From assembly GCF_030272615.1 (NCBI RefSeq), contig NC_081411.1, positions 181,124,977 to 181,188,976 on the forward strand: a stretch of 64,000 nt of DNA. The letters run 5' to 3'. Position 1 is the stretch's first letter; every line of letters begins with the position of its first letter. This document shows, in pieces, positions 1 through 9,675 of this stretch. The notes beneath the pieces are model-generated. The model was given only the letters and a program-made list of their open reading frames with translations, did no database searches and was not told the origin of the DNA. Made by a program: the position numbers and the translations under genes. Origin of the DNA: Cryptomeria japonica (Eukaryota > Streptophyta > Pinopsida > Cupressales > Cupressaceae).

Positions 1-690
1 GAGACATGCACGTTCCATTTGTGGATGGGTGCGATGACAGTCACCTTAGAGGATGTATATAGGATACTAAGGATACTGATTGATGGGGAGTTAGTTCCTT
101 TTGACTGAGAGGGAGACAGGGGAACACAAGGGTTGGCTATGGGATGGGGGAGGAGGATGAGCTACTATCCTTGAGGGAGATCTGTCAGAGATAGGCATAT
201 GAGATCTAGGATATGGAGAGGGATACAACTAGACTCAGGAGACAGCTGAGGGACACTGAGTGGGAGAGGTATCAGGCTATTTAGTGCTATACAGAGGCTA
301 AGACAACACTAAGGGTAGGGAGGCAAGCAGTAGAGGACACAAGGGCCAGATACGCTTATGTTCTACGGGTAGGGGAGGAGATAGTCTACTAGAGAGACTT
401 ATACTATAGATTGGTACCACCAGATTAGTGGGCTAGGAGGTTTCGGAGACCATCATTGATGACGACGACCACTGGAGGGAGAGATAGGAGATAAGCGTCT
501 AGATGTGGGGTCATGGGTCCTCCACTACCACCAGATAGAGGGGGAAGGAGAGATTATCATGGGGTGGGTCCGTCTAGGGCTCAAACTCTATCGAGGCCAG
601 CTGGCTTTGAGGGAGGGAGTTCATCATGGCCTTAGAGGGCTCCCTATGTATTAGTTTTGTAATATTTTGTATGATGATGTAGACACCTTC
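1..690 (+). pseudogene. Plant mobile domain (PMD) gene fragment, antisense in element A
   Basis: The window opens inside a PMD coding region. The first codons read ETCTFHL and then TLEDVYRILRILIDGELVP, which fits the PMD signature (aminotransferase-like plant mobile domain, PF10536: ET-TFHLP-GE-TITLEDV-LLGLPVDG). A charged coiled-coil-like tail follows, broken by stops and frameshifts. It is the second copy of the better-preserved gene at 4595-6045. PMD proteins such as MAIN and MAIL1 are nuclear silencing or meristem factors in flowering plants, and the domain is also found in transposable elements. Here it lies on the strand opposite to the retroelement's pol. Non-functional as it stands. 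Confidence 0.65.
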
Positions 691-747
691 GAGTGATTGT
701 AGCCATATGTATTTTGACATCATTGTATCATGACATTTATGATTTTG

Positions 748-765
748 ATATATATATATATATAT
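748..765. repeat. (TA)n microsatellite
   Basis: Uninterrupted TA run in the 3' flank of the PMD fragment. The same position in element B (6179-6194) has a slightly shorter run, so it predates the split of the two copies. Confidence 0.9.
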
Positions 766-1347
766 GAGATGATTCATCCTTGCGGTATCTATATACATAT
801 GTACCTATGTGATGCTTCTATATGTTTTATGATGTATGTTTCTATGTGGTGCTTATGATATGGATGCAAATATGTACATGATGAAATGTAATATTTTTGT
901 TCTTTTATGTTTTTAATATGTTATTGCAATGTGAATGTATGAAATGAAGATGAATATGATAATGCAAATAACTATTTATATGATGAAAATGTAAAATGTG
1001 CTAACATGTGTTGTGTGCAGGATGTGATGTAATTGTTATATATATATGTATGTATGGAATGCTTAATATGTGGTCATGCAGGTGCAACTACATGAAATGC
1101 AAATTTTTTTGGTGTATCATTATACTCAGTCATGTGATACAGGATACACGGACTTAGGAAGGATGATGGAAGTCAATCAAGAAAGGGGGATGAAAGATAG
1201 AAGATATGGAAGTGAAAGAGATTCTTGTGTGTTATCATCATTGAGCTTTATTATGGAAAAATAGGTTATGACAATCCAAATATATGTTCGACCCAGAAAG
1301 TCATTGTATCTGTTTGCATGGAGATTAGACAATCGCAAACAAGGAAT

Positions 1348-2382
1348 ACCCCAGTTCACACTAGACTCACAGTGTCCTCATATCCTTGGATAAGTCATAG
1401 AATTACTAAGAGACAATCCACAAACAATAAAGAAAATAGGTGATGATACCCCATCCTCGTCTTTCTAGTTAAAGACATCTTGGAGATAGAATCTCTAGTT
1501 AGAGACATCCTAGAAAAGTTAAAAGACATGTCACCAGAAAGATATAATCAAAAGAAAACCAAGACTCGACACCAACATCCACTGTAGTCCTCAAGTTTAG
1601 TATCTCTTGTCACTTGTATAAGTCTTATTTGATTGTGGTCACAATGTTTACTTTCACAAAAGGATAGATAGCACTGAACCATAATGTTGTCTGAGTTTGT
1701 TGAAAGATTTGATTTGTTGAAGCCCATTATTGCTTGTGTCTCATCTGAAATTGACTGAATCCATGAAACTGATACTTTATTGGGGAGAAGATGAAACTTT
1801 ATTGCAGATTAGTGATGCAAATATGGCTTTATTATGGATTATGCGTGGACAGACTAAAAAAAAATGGAAGAAATTATACTCCTCAAAACATGTGATATTC
1901 TCAGTTCCACACCCATCACTAGACATAGGATTTGTCTTAGCCACAGATAGGAGCTGATTTATTATGAATGGAAAGGGGTGTAAAGGGAGGTTTATTATGA
2001 ATGGCTAACCAATCTTAGGTATATCAATAACAAGTCATGATGGGAATGGGTAAGTTTATTATGGATGGATAGGTTGTTAGTGTGTGCAAAGTGAAAGCAT
2101 GAGATTGAATCCTAAAGGAGGGAGGAGCAGTGTCTCTATGCATGATGTTGGTGACCTAGTTTTCACCATGGTACTTTCCCAGGGCACCACCAAAGTGGTT
2201 TTCACCGTTGGACGAATTTATTTCTATTTACTTTTTTTTAAAAAACATTATTTATTTTTGTGTGTGTCACAAGGTGCCTGTTTGCCAAGTTTTCACTAAG
2301 TAATGATTTTTTATTTTTATGATTTTTTGGTATTTTTGAATTTTTATTTTTTTGTATTTTTGAATTTGGATACTCTGAAGAG
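1348..2382. other. Spacer between PMD gene and pol in element A
   Basis: About 1 kb with no coding similarity I can recognise. It is absent from element B, where the PMD flank is joined directly to the protease region. It therefore marks sequence lost with RT and integrase in B. Confidence 0.5.
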
Positions 2383-2660
2383 CTATGTGTAAAACCTGTG
2401 AAGGTGCATGAGGTTGATAGGATCCTCCAAAGGTTTGCCATCTAGATTTGAAAGATGATATGCACCAGATCCATAGGCTACTGTAATGATGTAAGGACCA
2501 AGCCAATTTCGTTCAAACTTGCCCTTCTCTCTATCTTGCTGATTTTTAGGATTTTCCTTGAGAACTAAGTCACCCACTTCAAATGTACAAGGCTTCACTT
2601 TATGATTGTAGCTACGACGTTCCTTAACTAAATGATATGTACCTCGAGCGGCTATCTTCC
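2383..2660 (-). pseudogene. Gypsy integrase C-terminal domain (pol 3' end), element A
   Basis: On the minus strand the translation contains RRSYNHKVKPCTFEVGDLVL, then GKFERNWLGPYII and a terminal YHLSNLDGKPL segment. This is the usual end of plant Gypsy pol: the KVGDLVL strand, the GKL-W-GPY-V motif and the DGK turn. The reading frame continues to about 3024, but the upstream part (a hydrophobic stretch) does not look like integrase and may be in a shifted frame. RT and the integrase catalytic core are missing because the element is cut off near 3030. Confidence 0.8.
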
Positions 2661-3032
2661 TTGATAAAGGAAATGAGATAGAATTATTAATGCATGGACT
2701 ACGTAGGACCATATGCGTGTCACCTAAAGAAGTCTGGGTATCCTCGACAACAAAGTCATTCAAGGAAGTTCCATTAAAGGTCCATGATGTATCACTAGAA
2801 CGGAATGGATGTGTGGAACAAGTGGATGAGTTATCAAGGGTTATTATTGTGAAAAGAAGTGAAAGTAGGATAGCATGATGCAGACTTAGGATCAACAAGT
2901 ATGTTTTTTGACTTGAAATTTTAGAATTTTTGCCCCTAGCTATTTTGGTATTAGGGGAGATCAACTCTTGTTCTTTTTCTTTCATAGGATTTTTATCCTT
3001 GACTTTGATTTTTGCAAAGTACAATAGTTTTT

Positions 3033-3454
3033 GATTTTGAAGCCTTATTTGCTAAAAGAGTACCTAAAGGACCAACTGGAAGTAAGTATGAAGGAAGAGA
3101 ACCTTTTAAATGTTTTAGATGTAATAAGATTGGTCATTTTGCATCTAGATGTCCTGAAAGGAATGCAAGGTTTGAGGAAAGAGTTAAGAAATCTTTTAAG
3201 CCTAACCAGAAAAGATATAGATTCAAGATAATAAAAAAATGCTACATAGCAGATGAGTAAGGAGTAATTGATGACTCTAGAGATGAACTAGCAGAAGACT
3301 CTGCTAGTGGATCTGACAATGGAAAGGAATGGGTGTTCTATGCTTTGAAGGAAGATGAACCGAAACTAGCTATCAAGAATGAAGAAAAGGCCTTGGCAGC
3401 AAAAGTTGAAGATAAGGATGAATGGGTAATTGATAGTGGATTCTCACATCATAT
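3033..3454 (+). pseudogene. Copia gag C-terminus and protease start, element C1
   Basis: Starts inside gag at a phrase shared with element F (EALFAKRVPKGPTGSKYEG). The CCHC zinc knuckle CFRCNKIGHFASRC follows, which is the nucleic-acid-binding motif of the nucleocapsid. A basic segment and an acidic linker with one stop (TAA at about 3258) come next. The protease begins as WVIDSGFSHH, where the family has D-S-G-C-S-H-H: the catalytic DSG is intact but Cys is changed to Phe. The frame is then cut by element B inside the HHM motif and resumes at 13113. Confidence 0.85.
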
Positions 3455-4267
3455 TGTTTATGGTGAAAGTGGATAACAACAATATTGAAAGACAAAATGA
3501 ATTCAACCACAAAACCCTGGCCTAACAACAACAAAGATCCACCATAACATATGAAGATTACCTAAGACAATGCAAATCAAATGAAATCAGAAAGATTATA
3601 CCATCACATGTCCAATAGGGTTTGGATCTCCATTCCTCCTATCTCCATTGATCTTGCTTGATATATTTTCTCTCAGATTTTATGTGTGCACAAGAGCTCA
3701 ACAAAGAACGGAAATGTGGTTGCAAGTAGGCTTCATTGCATATGAAAGTTTGAAATCGTAATCGGGTCGGGTCGGGTTGATTAGCTAATTAGAATGATTT
3801 GAATAGATTGATTAGGGTTGATAATGAGTGAAGCACCCCCTTATATAGAAGACACTATAATAAATGGAGGGATAAGATTGAGAGGTGTAAAAGATAAATG
3901 GTTGGCTATGATTAGAGGGTAGGTAGAAGAAATAAGAAAATAATGGGTAGGTAGTGTAGGAATTAAGAGATGAATGACATGTGTCATGGGTAGAAAAGGC
4001 TAATGAATTAAATAAATACATAAAGATTTATTTAATTAATAGAAGAAGTGGGATCAATTAAATAAATAAGATATTTATTTAATTTAAGAAAATGGATAAT
4101 TTAAATAAATAAATGTATTTATTTAAATGAGAAATATGGCTAGAAGAGGATAAATGAATTAATTAAATAAATAAAGATTTATTTAATTAATAGAAGAATT
4201 AGGCTTAAAATAATTAAATAAATAAAGATATTTATTTAATTAGACATGACAATTTTAGGTGTCTACA
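3455..4267 (-). repeat. 3' LTR of element B
   Basis: 813 bp. On the element's own strand it starts TGTAGACACC and ends ATAAACA. It contains a TATATAA box at 3841-3847 (minus) and, in its first ~250 bp, a series of A/T-rich palindromes. It pairs with 12296-13112 at roughly 96-97% identity by eye. Confidence 0.95.
4010..4250. repeat. Tandem A/T palindromes in element B LTR
   Basis: Five successive self-complementary blocks of the type AAATAAATAA-GAT-ATTTATTTAAT at about 4016, 4060, 4100, 4155 and 4211. Each could fold into a hairpin. The same set lies at about 12845-13085 in the other LTR, so the array belongs to the element. In the element's sense it occupies the start of U3. Confidence 0.8.
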
Positions 4268-4280
4268 TTTTCCCCTCTTT
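4268..4280 (-). other. Polypurine tract of element B
   Basis: On the minus strand AAAGAGGGGAAAA lies immediately before the 3' LTR, as expected for the plus-strand primer of reverse transcription. It fixes the element's orientation. Confidence 0.85.
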
Positions 4281-4594
4281 GAGACAATGTAGCTTGTCGC
4301 GTTATTTGAAAGAAGATAATATGAACTGATACCAAGTTGCCCCGAGATGGGAATGATAGGCCCCCTTGAGAGATTGGATGAAAATGTTTGAAAAGATTGT
4401 AGACAATCTCTCGATAAGAAAGCAAGGCTAGAAAGCACTGACCAGATAGTATAGAGTGATAGAGTCACGGGACAACTGACACGAGAGACTAGGGCTAGGG
4501 TAGTCTATAAGAAAGACTTATGAGAGAAAACATCCTCATTGTCATCCACACATCCAAGAGATCAGAGTGCAGAGAGAGCAGAGAGTAGTCAGTA

Positions 4595-4663
4595 ATGATG
4601 GCATTAGTGCACAGATTCAATCGCATTCGTCAATTTCAGAGGCCAACAGATGCAGGAGAGCAG
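4595..4663 (+). CDS. Candidate first exon of antisense PMD gene in element B
   Basis: Two adjacent ATGs open a 23-codon stretch (MMALVHRFNRIRQFQ...) ending in CAG followed by GTAAGT at 4664, a strong plant 5' splice donor. It lies on the plus strand, opposite to gag-protease and a few hundred bases inside the PPT end, in the position of a first exon for the PMD gene whose core is at about 5295-5550. A possible acceptor is TTTTCAAG near 4850, where a further open stretch leads into the 42-bp repeats. No transcript evidence; the exon call rests on the donor, the open frame and the position. Confidence 0.5.
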
Positions 4664-4934
4664 GTAAGTACCACAAAATCTCCTTGTACTTTGTTGCATT
4701 AATTGTTGTCATAAATGCATGCTAGGTAGTGCAATAAATGTGCATTAGGTATGTCTAAAAAAAATGTCAAGTGGGGTAAAAATGTCAAGGAACTTCTGCA
4801 AAGTATGTAAGCACATTTGTGTCATGAATACGTGTTTATGTTTTCAAGGTCAAATCAGCGGTTCTGTGATAAACATACGCTGTCAATTGGATAAGCTGCT
4901 GAGAGGATACACTCAACAAGGTTCCCTAAAAGAT

Positions 4935-5226
4935 AGGATCAAAGCAACACTTTGTGATGAATAGGGAGTACTACTAGGATAGAAAGCAACACTTTATGAT
5001 GAACAGGGAGTACTACTAGGATAGGAAGCAACACTTTGTGATGAACAAGGAGTACTACTATGATAAAAAGAAGCACTTTGTGATGAATAGTGAATGCCAC
5101 TAGGATAAAAGAGAAACACTTTGTCATGAATAGGGAGTAACACTATGATAGAGTGCCATATGATAGATGTAAGCACTAGGATAAAAAGTAGCACTTTGTG
5201 ATGAATAGGGAATGCCACTAGGATTG
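4935..5226. repeat. 42-bp tandem repeat (about six degenerate copies)
   Basis: Units of the form GCAACACTTTGTGATGAATA followed by GGGAGTACTACTAGGATAGA repeat at a 42-bp (14-codon) spacing from about 4935, with one interrupted unit near 5150-5185. They lie between the candidate first exon and the PMD core. The period is a multiple of three, so the array may once have been coding; stops now interrupt every frame. Confidence 0.85.
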
Positions 5227-5229
5227 ACA

Positions 5230-6045
5230 TAGTTGATTTTCTTGACTACAAGAGGACCTGCCAATGCTAGAGTCACAAGAGAGATTCCTGTCGACTTAGC
5301 ATTTATGAGCAGAGCTGACACTCAAGGATAGAGCAATAGTTGAGGCTATGGGCTTGCGATATATTCTATATGTGCCTGAGTTTTGGGTGAACATGGGCTT
5401 GTTGACTACTTTAGCTGAGAGATGGCACTCAGAGACATGCACGTTCCATTTGCAGATGGGTGAGATGCCAATCACCTTAGAGGATGTATATAGGATACTG
5501 AGGATACTGATCGATGGGGAATTAGTTCCTTTCAATCAAGAGGGAGCTAGGGCAACATGAGTGTTGGCTATGGGATGGGGGAGGAGGATGAGCTACTATC
5601 CTTGAGGGAGATCTGCCAAGGATAGGCATATGAGATCTAGGATCTGGAGAGGGATACAACTAGACTCAGGAGACAGCTAAGGGACACTGAGCAGGAGAGG
5701 GATCAAGCCATTTAGTGCTATACAGAGGCTGAGACAACACTAAGGGCAGGGAGGTAGGTAGTAGAGGACACAAGGACCAGATACGCTTATGTTATGCAAG
5801 CATTGGAGGAGATAGTCCACTGGAGAGACTTGTACTATGGATTGGTACCACCAGATCAGCCGACTAGGAGCTTCTAGAGACCATCATGGATGACGATGAC
5901 CACTGGAGGGAGAGACAGGAGACAGGCATCTAGTGGTGGGGTCATGGGTCCTCCACTACCACCAGATAGAAGGGGAGGGAGAGATGATCATGGGGCAGGT
6001 CCGTCTAGGGCTCAAACTCCATCGAGGCCAGCCGACTCTGAGTGA
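5230..6045 (+). pseudogene. Plant mobile domain protein, antisense passenger gene in element B
   Basis: The core reads ELTLKDRAIVEAMGLRYIL, VPEFWVNMGLLTTLAERW, then ETCTFHLQMGEMPITLEDVY and RILIDGELVP. This is the conserved PMD block: hydrophobic helix, ERW-ET-TFHLP-GE-TITLEDV, and a GLPVDG-like loop. After a frameshift near 5555-5575 the tail carries charged coiled-coil-like sequence (ERDTTRLRRQLRDTEQERDQ), a conserved RDLYYGLVPPDQPTRSF phrase and a low-complexity PPLPP/Gly/Arg end with a stop at 6043. Stops occur at about five places in the tail. Known plant PMD proteins are nuclear. In a retroelement the role is unknown; influence on silencing is only an idea. The same segment in the same antisense position in element A shows it was carried by the element. 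Confidence 0.7.
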
Positions 6046-6779
6046 GGGAGGTCATCATAGCCTTAGAAGGCTCCCTATGTACCAGTTTTGTACCATTTTG
6101 TATCATGATGTAGACACCTTTGGGTGATTGTAGCCATATGTATTTTGACATCATTGTATCATGACACTTATGAGTTTGATATATATATATATATGAGATG
6201 ATTCATCCTTGTGGTAGCTATATACATGTGTACCTATGTGATGTTTCTATATGTTTTATGATGTATGTTTCTATGTGGTGATTATGATATGGATGCAAAT
6301 ATGTACATGATGAAATGTAATATTTTTGTTCTTTTATGTTTTTAATATGTTATGCCAATGTGAATGTATGAAATGAAGATGAATATAATAATGCAAATAA
6401 CTATTTATATGATGAAAATGTAAAATGTGCTAACATGTGTTGTGTGTAGGATGTGATGTAATTGTGATATATATATGTATGTATGGAATGCTTAATATGT
6501 GGTCATGCAGGTGCAACTACATGAAATGCAAATTTTTTTGGTGTGTCATTATACTCAGTCATGTGATAGTAGGATACACGGACTTAGGAAGGATGATGGA
6601 ATTCAATCAAGAAAGGGAGATGAAAGATAGAAGATATGGAAGTCAAAGAGATTCTTGTGCATTATCATCATTAAGATTTATTATGGCAAAATAGGTTATG
6701 ACAATCTAGATATATGTTCGACCCAAAAAGTCATTGTACCCATTTGCATGGAGATCAAATAGTCACAAACAAGGAATAC
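6046..6779. other. 3' flank of antisense PMD gene, shared with element A
   Basis: AT-rich non-coding sequence including a (TA)n run at 6179-6194. It matches element A up to about position 1348, then stops abruptly at about 6779 where gag-pro sequence begins. That point is the deletion junction that removed RT and integrase. Confidence 0.75.
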
Positions 6780-9675
6780 CCTCTCGATTGACTAGGATTG
6801 TTATTTCTTATCCAGGGCATAGATTGTTGCAATATATGAATGGGTTTGGGTCAGCTTTGACGGTCACTTCAACTCCATTATGTGGAAACTTGATACATCA
6901 ATGATATGTAGATGATACTGCGCTCATTTGATGAATCCATGGACATCCTAGCAATATGTTGTATGTGATCTCTAGATCAAGGACTTGACAAACCACATGT
7001 TTTGTAACTGGACCAACTTTGAGAGGTAAGGTGACTATGCCCTTGGATGAATGTTCTTCATCATCATATGCCTTGATGGTAATTTTGTTTGTAGCATTCA
7101 CAACTTTGTTTGAATATCCCAATTGTATTATTGTGTTCAAAGTACATATGTTAAGACCAGCACCTCCATCTATCAGGACTCATTTTATTCGATATTTGTG
7201 TAGGAAGGATTCAATGTATAAAGGTACATTATGTGGTTGGCTCACCGAGGCATCATCAACTTCTGTGAATGTGAGAGAATGTGAGATGGAAAGGTATCCC
7301 ACCATGGCTTGAAACTAGTCCACATTCAGATCAGTAGGGACGAAAGTGTCTCTCAAAGTTTTGTCAAGAATGGATTTATGTGCGGGGGATATGCATAAGA
7401 GCTTGAAGATGGAGATAAGCATGAGTGTCTTCCCTAACTATTCTACAAGGTCATACTCAAGTTTGGTTGATGAGGAAGTGGTGTTTTTAGCTTAAGCACC
7501 TTGCAAGGTGAATTTACTTTGACGAGTTGTAACATTACATTCAGAGGTTGGTTCAGAAGAAGATCCAGTGCCTTTTAGGACAATCTTGGGTCTTTGGGTA
7601 GAATTATTAGGCATTTTGTCCTTGATGATAATGGTAGAGACATAATTGTCCATCAAAATGTGATTGACAATTGAATCATAGTTATAGGATGCTCTGGTAT
7701 AGTTGGTCTACTCAACTATGGCTTTATCTTTTCCCTTGTCATGTTTTGGGAATGGTTCTATAAACATTTCATGTTCTTGATTGGATGATTGTCCTTCAAT
7801 CTCAATGTCACCTCTATCAATAAGATCTTGTATGATGTTCTTCAGCTGATGACAATTTCCTATTTTATGACCCTGGCTTTTGTGATATTCACAGTATTCA
7901 TCATCATTCTACCAATTTGGTTTGACCTTTGGCTCATATGGAGGCAAATATGGAATTGTTATTATTTTGTTTTCCACTAGCTTCTTGAAAGCTGACTCAA
8001 GTGGTTCTCTCGATGGGGTGTACTTCCTTCATGATTTGGAAGTTGTTTGAGTATAAACTTGATTGTTTGTAGAGCTTGATCTTGAAAAAACAATTTTGGG
8101 TCGTACTGTATTTGCATCAACCACACCATCATTGACCGTATTCTTGTTTTTATTCCAAAATATTGGCTTATCTTTTCCTTTAAAGTCCTTTTTGTTTTCT
8201 ATGAATATTTTGACGATGCCTTGCTAATTAGGACCTTCTCTGTCACTAAGAATTTTTCAATGATTTCCTTGAAGGTGGACAAACAAGCTTTTCTTAGGTC
8301 ATAACCAATGTCTTTGTTAACTTTTTGGGTGAAAATCTGTACCATTTGTTTCTGTGGAATTTCACAAGAGCATTTGTTGGCTAGATTCCTCCATCTTTGT
8401 AAAAATGATGAAAAAGACTCTCCATCCTTTTGCTTGGTGTTGCACAAAGTAGTGACTGATATGTCTGTCTCTATGTTGTATGAGAAATGTTTAATAAATG
8501 CCTCTGCTAAGTCAACCCATGACTTAATTCTAGATGGGATTTGGCAGAACCATTCCATAGCTTGATCACCTAAGCTTTGTGGGAATAATCTCATCAAATA
8601 TGTCTCTTCTACTGCTACCTCAATGCAAGCTGTGAAAAACTGTCTTATATGTGCCTTAGGATCCCCTTTTCCTCTATACTTATCAAACTTTGATGTCACA
8701 AAATGTGTAGGAAAAGGAGGCATTGGAATGATTTTTTCAAATGGATAGGGACACACGTCTCTCATTGTGTAAGTTGGCTTTGGTGTATTTATGTCCTCCA
8801 TTTTCTTTTGTAAGTCCTTAATTTGTTGTTCCAAATTGTTCTTAGGTGGAGACCAACTTCTTGGACCATACCCCATGCTTGAGCCACCGGGTGGAGGAGG
8901 TCTATAGTGATGTTGTGTGTAAGGACCACTTGGTATAGAGTCATGATGAGGAATGGAATATCTATTTTGTCCATGTATGCCATACACTACAGGCATGTAA
9001 CGAGTTTGTTCTAGTGCGTTGCCCCCAAATTTGACACAAGGTTTCCTTGTGTCCAAATTTTGAACATGCCTTTGGATATCCAATTGCTTTGATGGTTGGT
9101 CCTTAGCATTGGTATGTGATTGAGTATATTTTTCTGCATAAGACTTCCATAATGGTCTGTGAAGGTGAGTATCATATGCTTGACCATGTGTATGTGGGAC
9201 CTCAGGTTTTTGAAACAAAGATGATAGTGATTCAGGCACAAGATGTGGTCCTTTATTGCCTCCTTTGATCCATGTTGAGGTGAGGTTGTTGAAAAGTTTG
9301 ATTTTCCATTATTTGAGACATGTCAAAATCATGAGGAATCTTGGCTCCACTTTGTGCCATCACTTGTAAGAAGTATTGTCTATCTCTCCTCATTATTTCC
9401 TCAACCAATCGATTGAAACAGGGATCCATAATGGAGTCTTCCACTTCTGCTAAATGTAAGGAAAATTTGTCCATATTGTCATTGTGTGTATTATTGTTGT
9501 TTGTAGTGTCCATGTTCTCAACATTTGGAATGTTTCTATAGGCATCCATGTCAGGTAATGTGGTATGATCAGAATTGAAAAAGACATCATTGTTATACTC
9601 ATAGGCACTCATGTTTGCGGACTCTTGAGCCTCTTTAGTTTCTCTCCTAGATTTTTGGGAACGAGTTTCAACCAT
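6780..9675 (-). pseudogene. Gypsy gag-protease polyprotein, element B
   Basis: Read leftward, gag opens with MVETRSQKSRRETKEAQ at 9675, a start typical of plant Gypsy gag. After a frameshift near 9240-9290 it continues through a Pro/His-rich linker to the Retrotrans_gag core (WFCQIPSRIKSWVDLAEAF ... FSSFLQRWRNLANKC, about 8240-8650). A CHHC-type zinc box CEYHKSQGHKIGNC with QLKNIIQDLIDRG lies at about 7840-7905. The retropepsin motif VLIDGGAGLNIC is at about 7150-7182, followed by the flap and ILLGCPWIHQM (about 6900-6960). Several stops interrupt it. Translation runs to about 6780, just after protease, and is cut at the PMD junction. Gag would form the particle and protease would process it; neither is intact here. 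Confidence 0.9.

Larger units (their letters stand above)
1..3030 (-). mobile_element. Ty3/Gypsy remnant (element A), truncated both sides
   Basis: Part of a Gypsy element read right to left. It holds the integrase C-terminus (about 2383-2640), a ~1-kb spacer, and a plus-strand PMD gene fragment with its 3' flank (1-~1348). The last part matches element B at 5431-6778 at roughly 95% by eye, with the same relative orientation, so A and B are one family. The left end runs off the window. The right end meets the truncated Copia element C1 near 3030 without a recognisable LTR, so this is a deletion or rearrangement junction and not a clean insertion. No LTR of A is in the window. Confidence 0.75.

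Noticed and set aside
4935-5226. CRISPR-like array
   Set aside because: Units are contiguous and degenerate with no unique spacers, in a plant retroelement.
8308-8565. Open frame on the plus strand, 85 codons
   Set aside because: Shadow of the element B gag on the opposite strand; no family resemblance and poor codon pattern.
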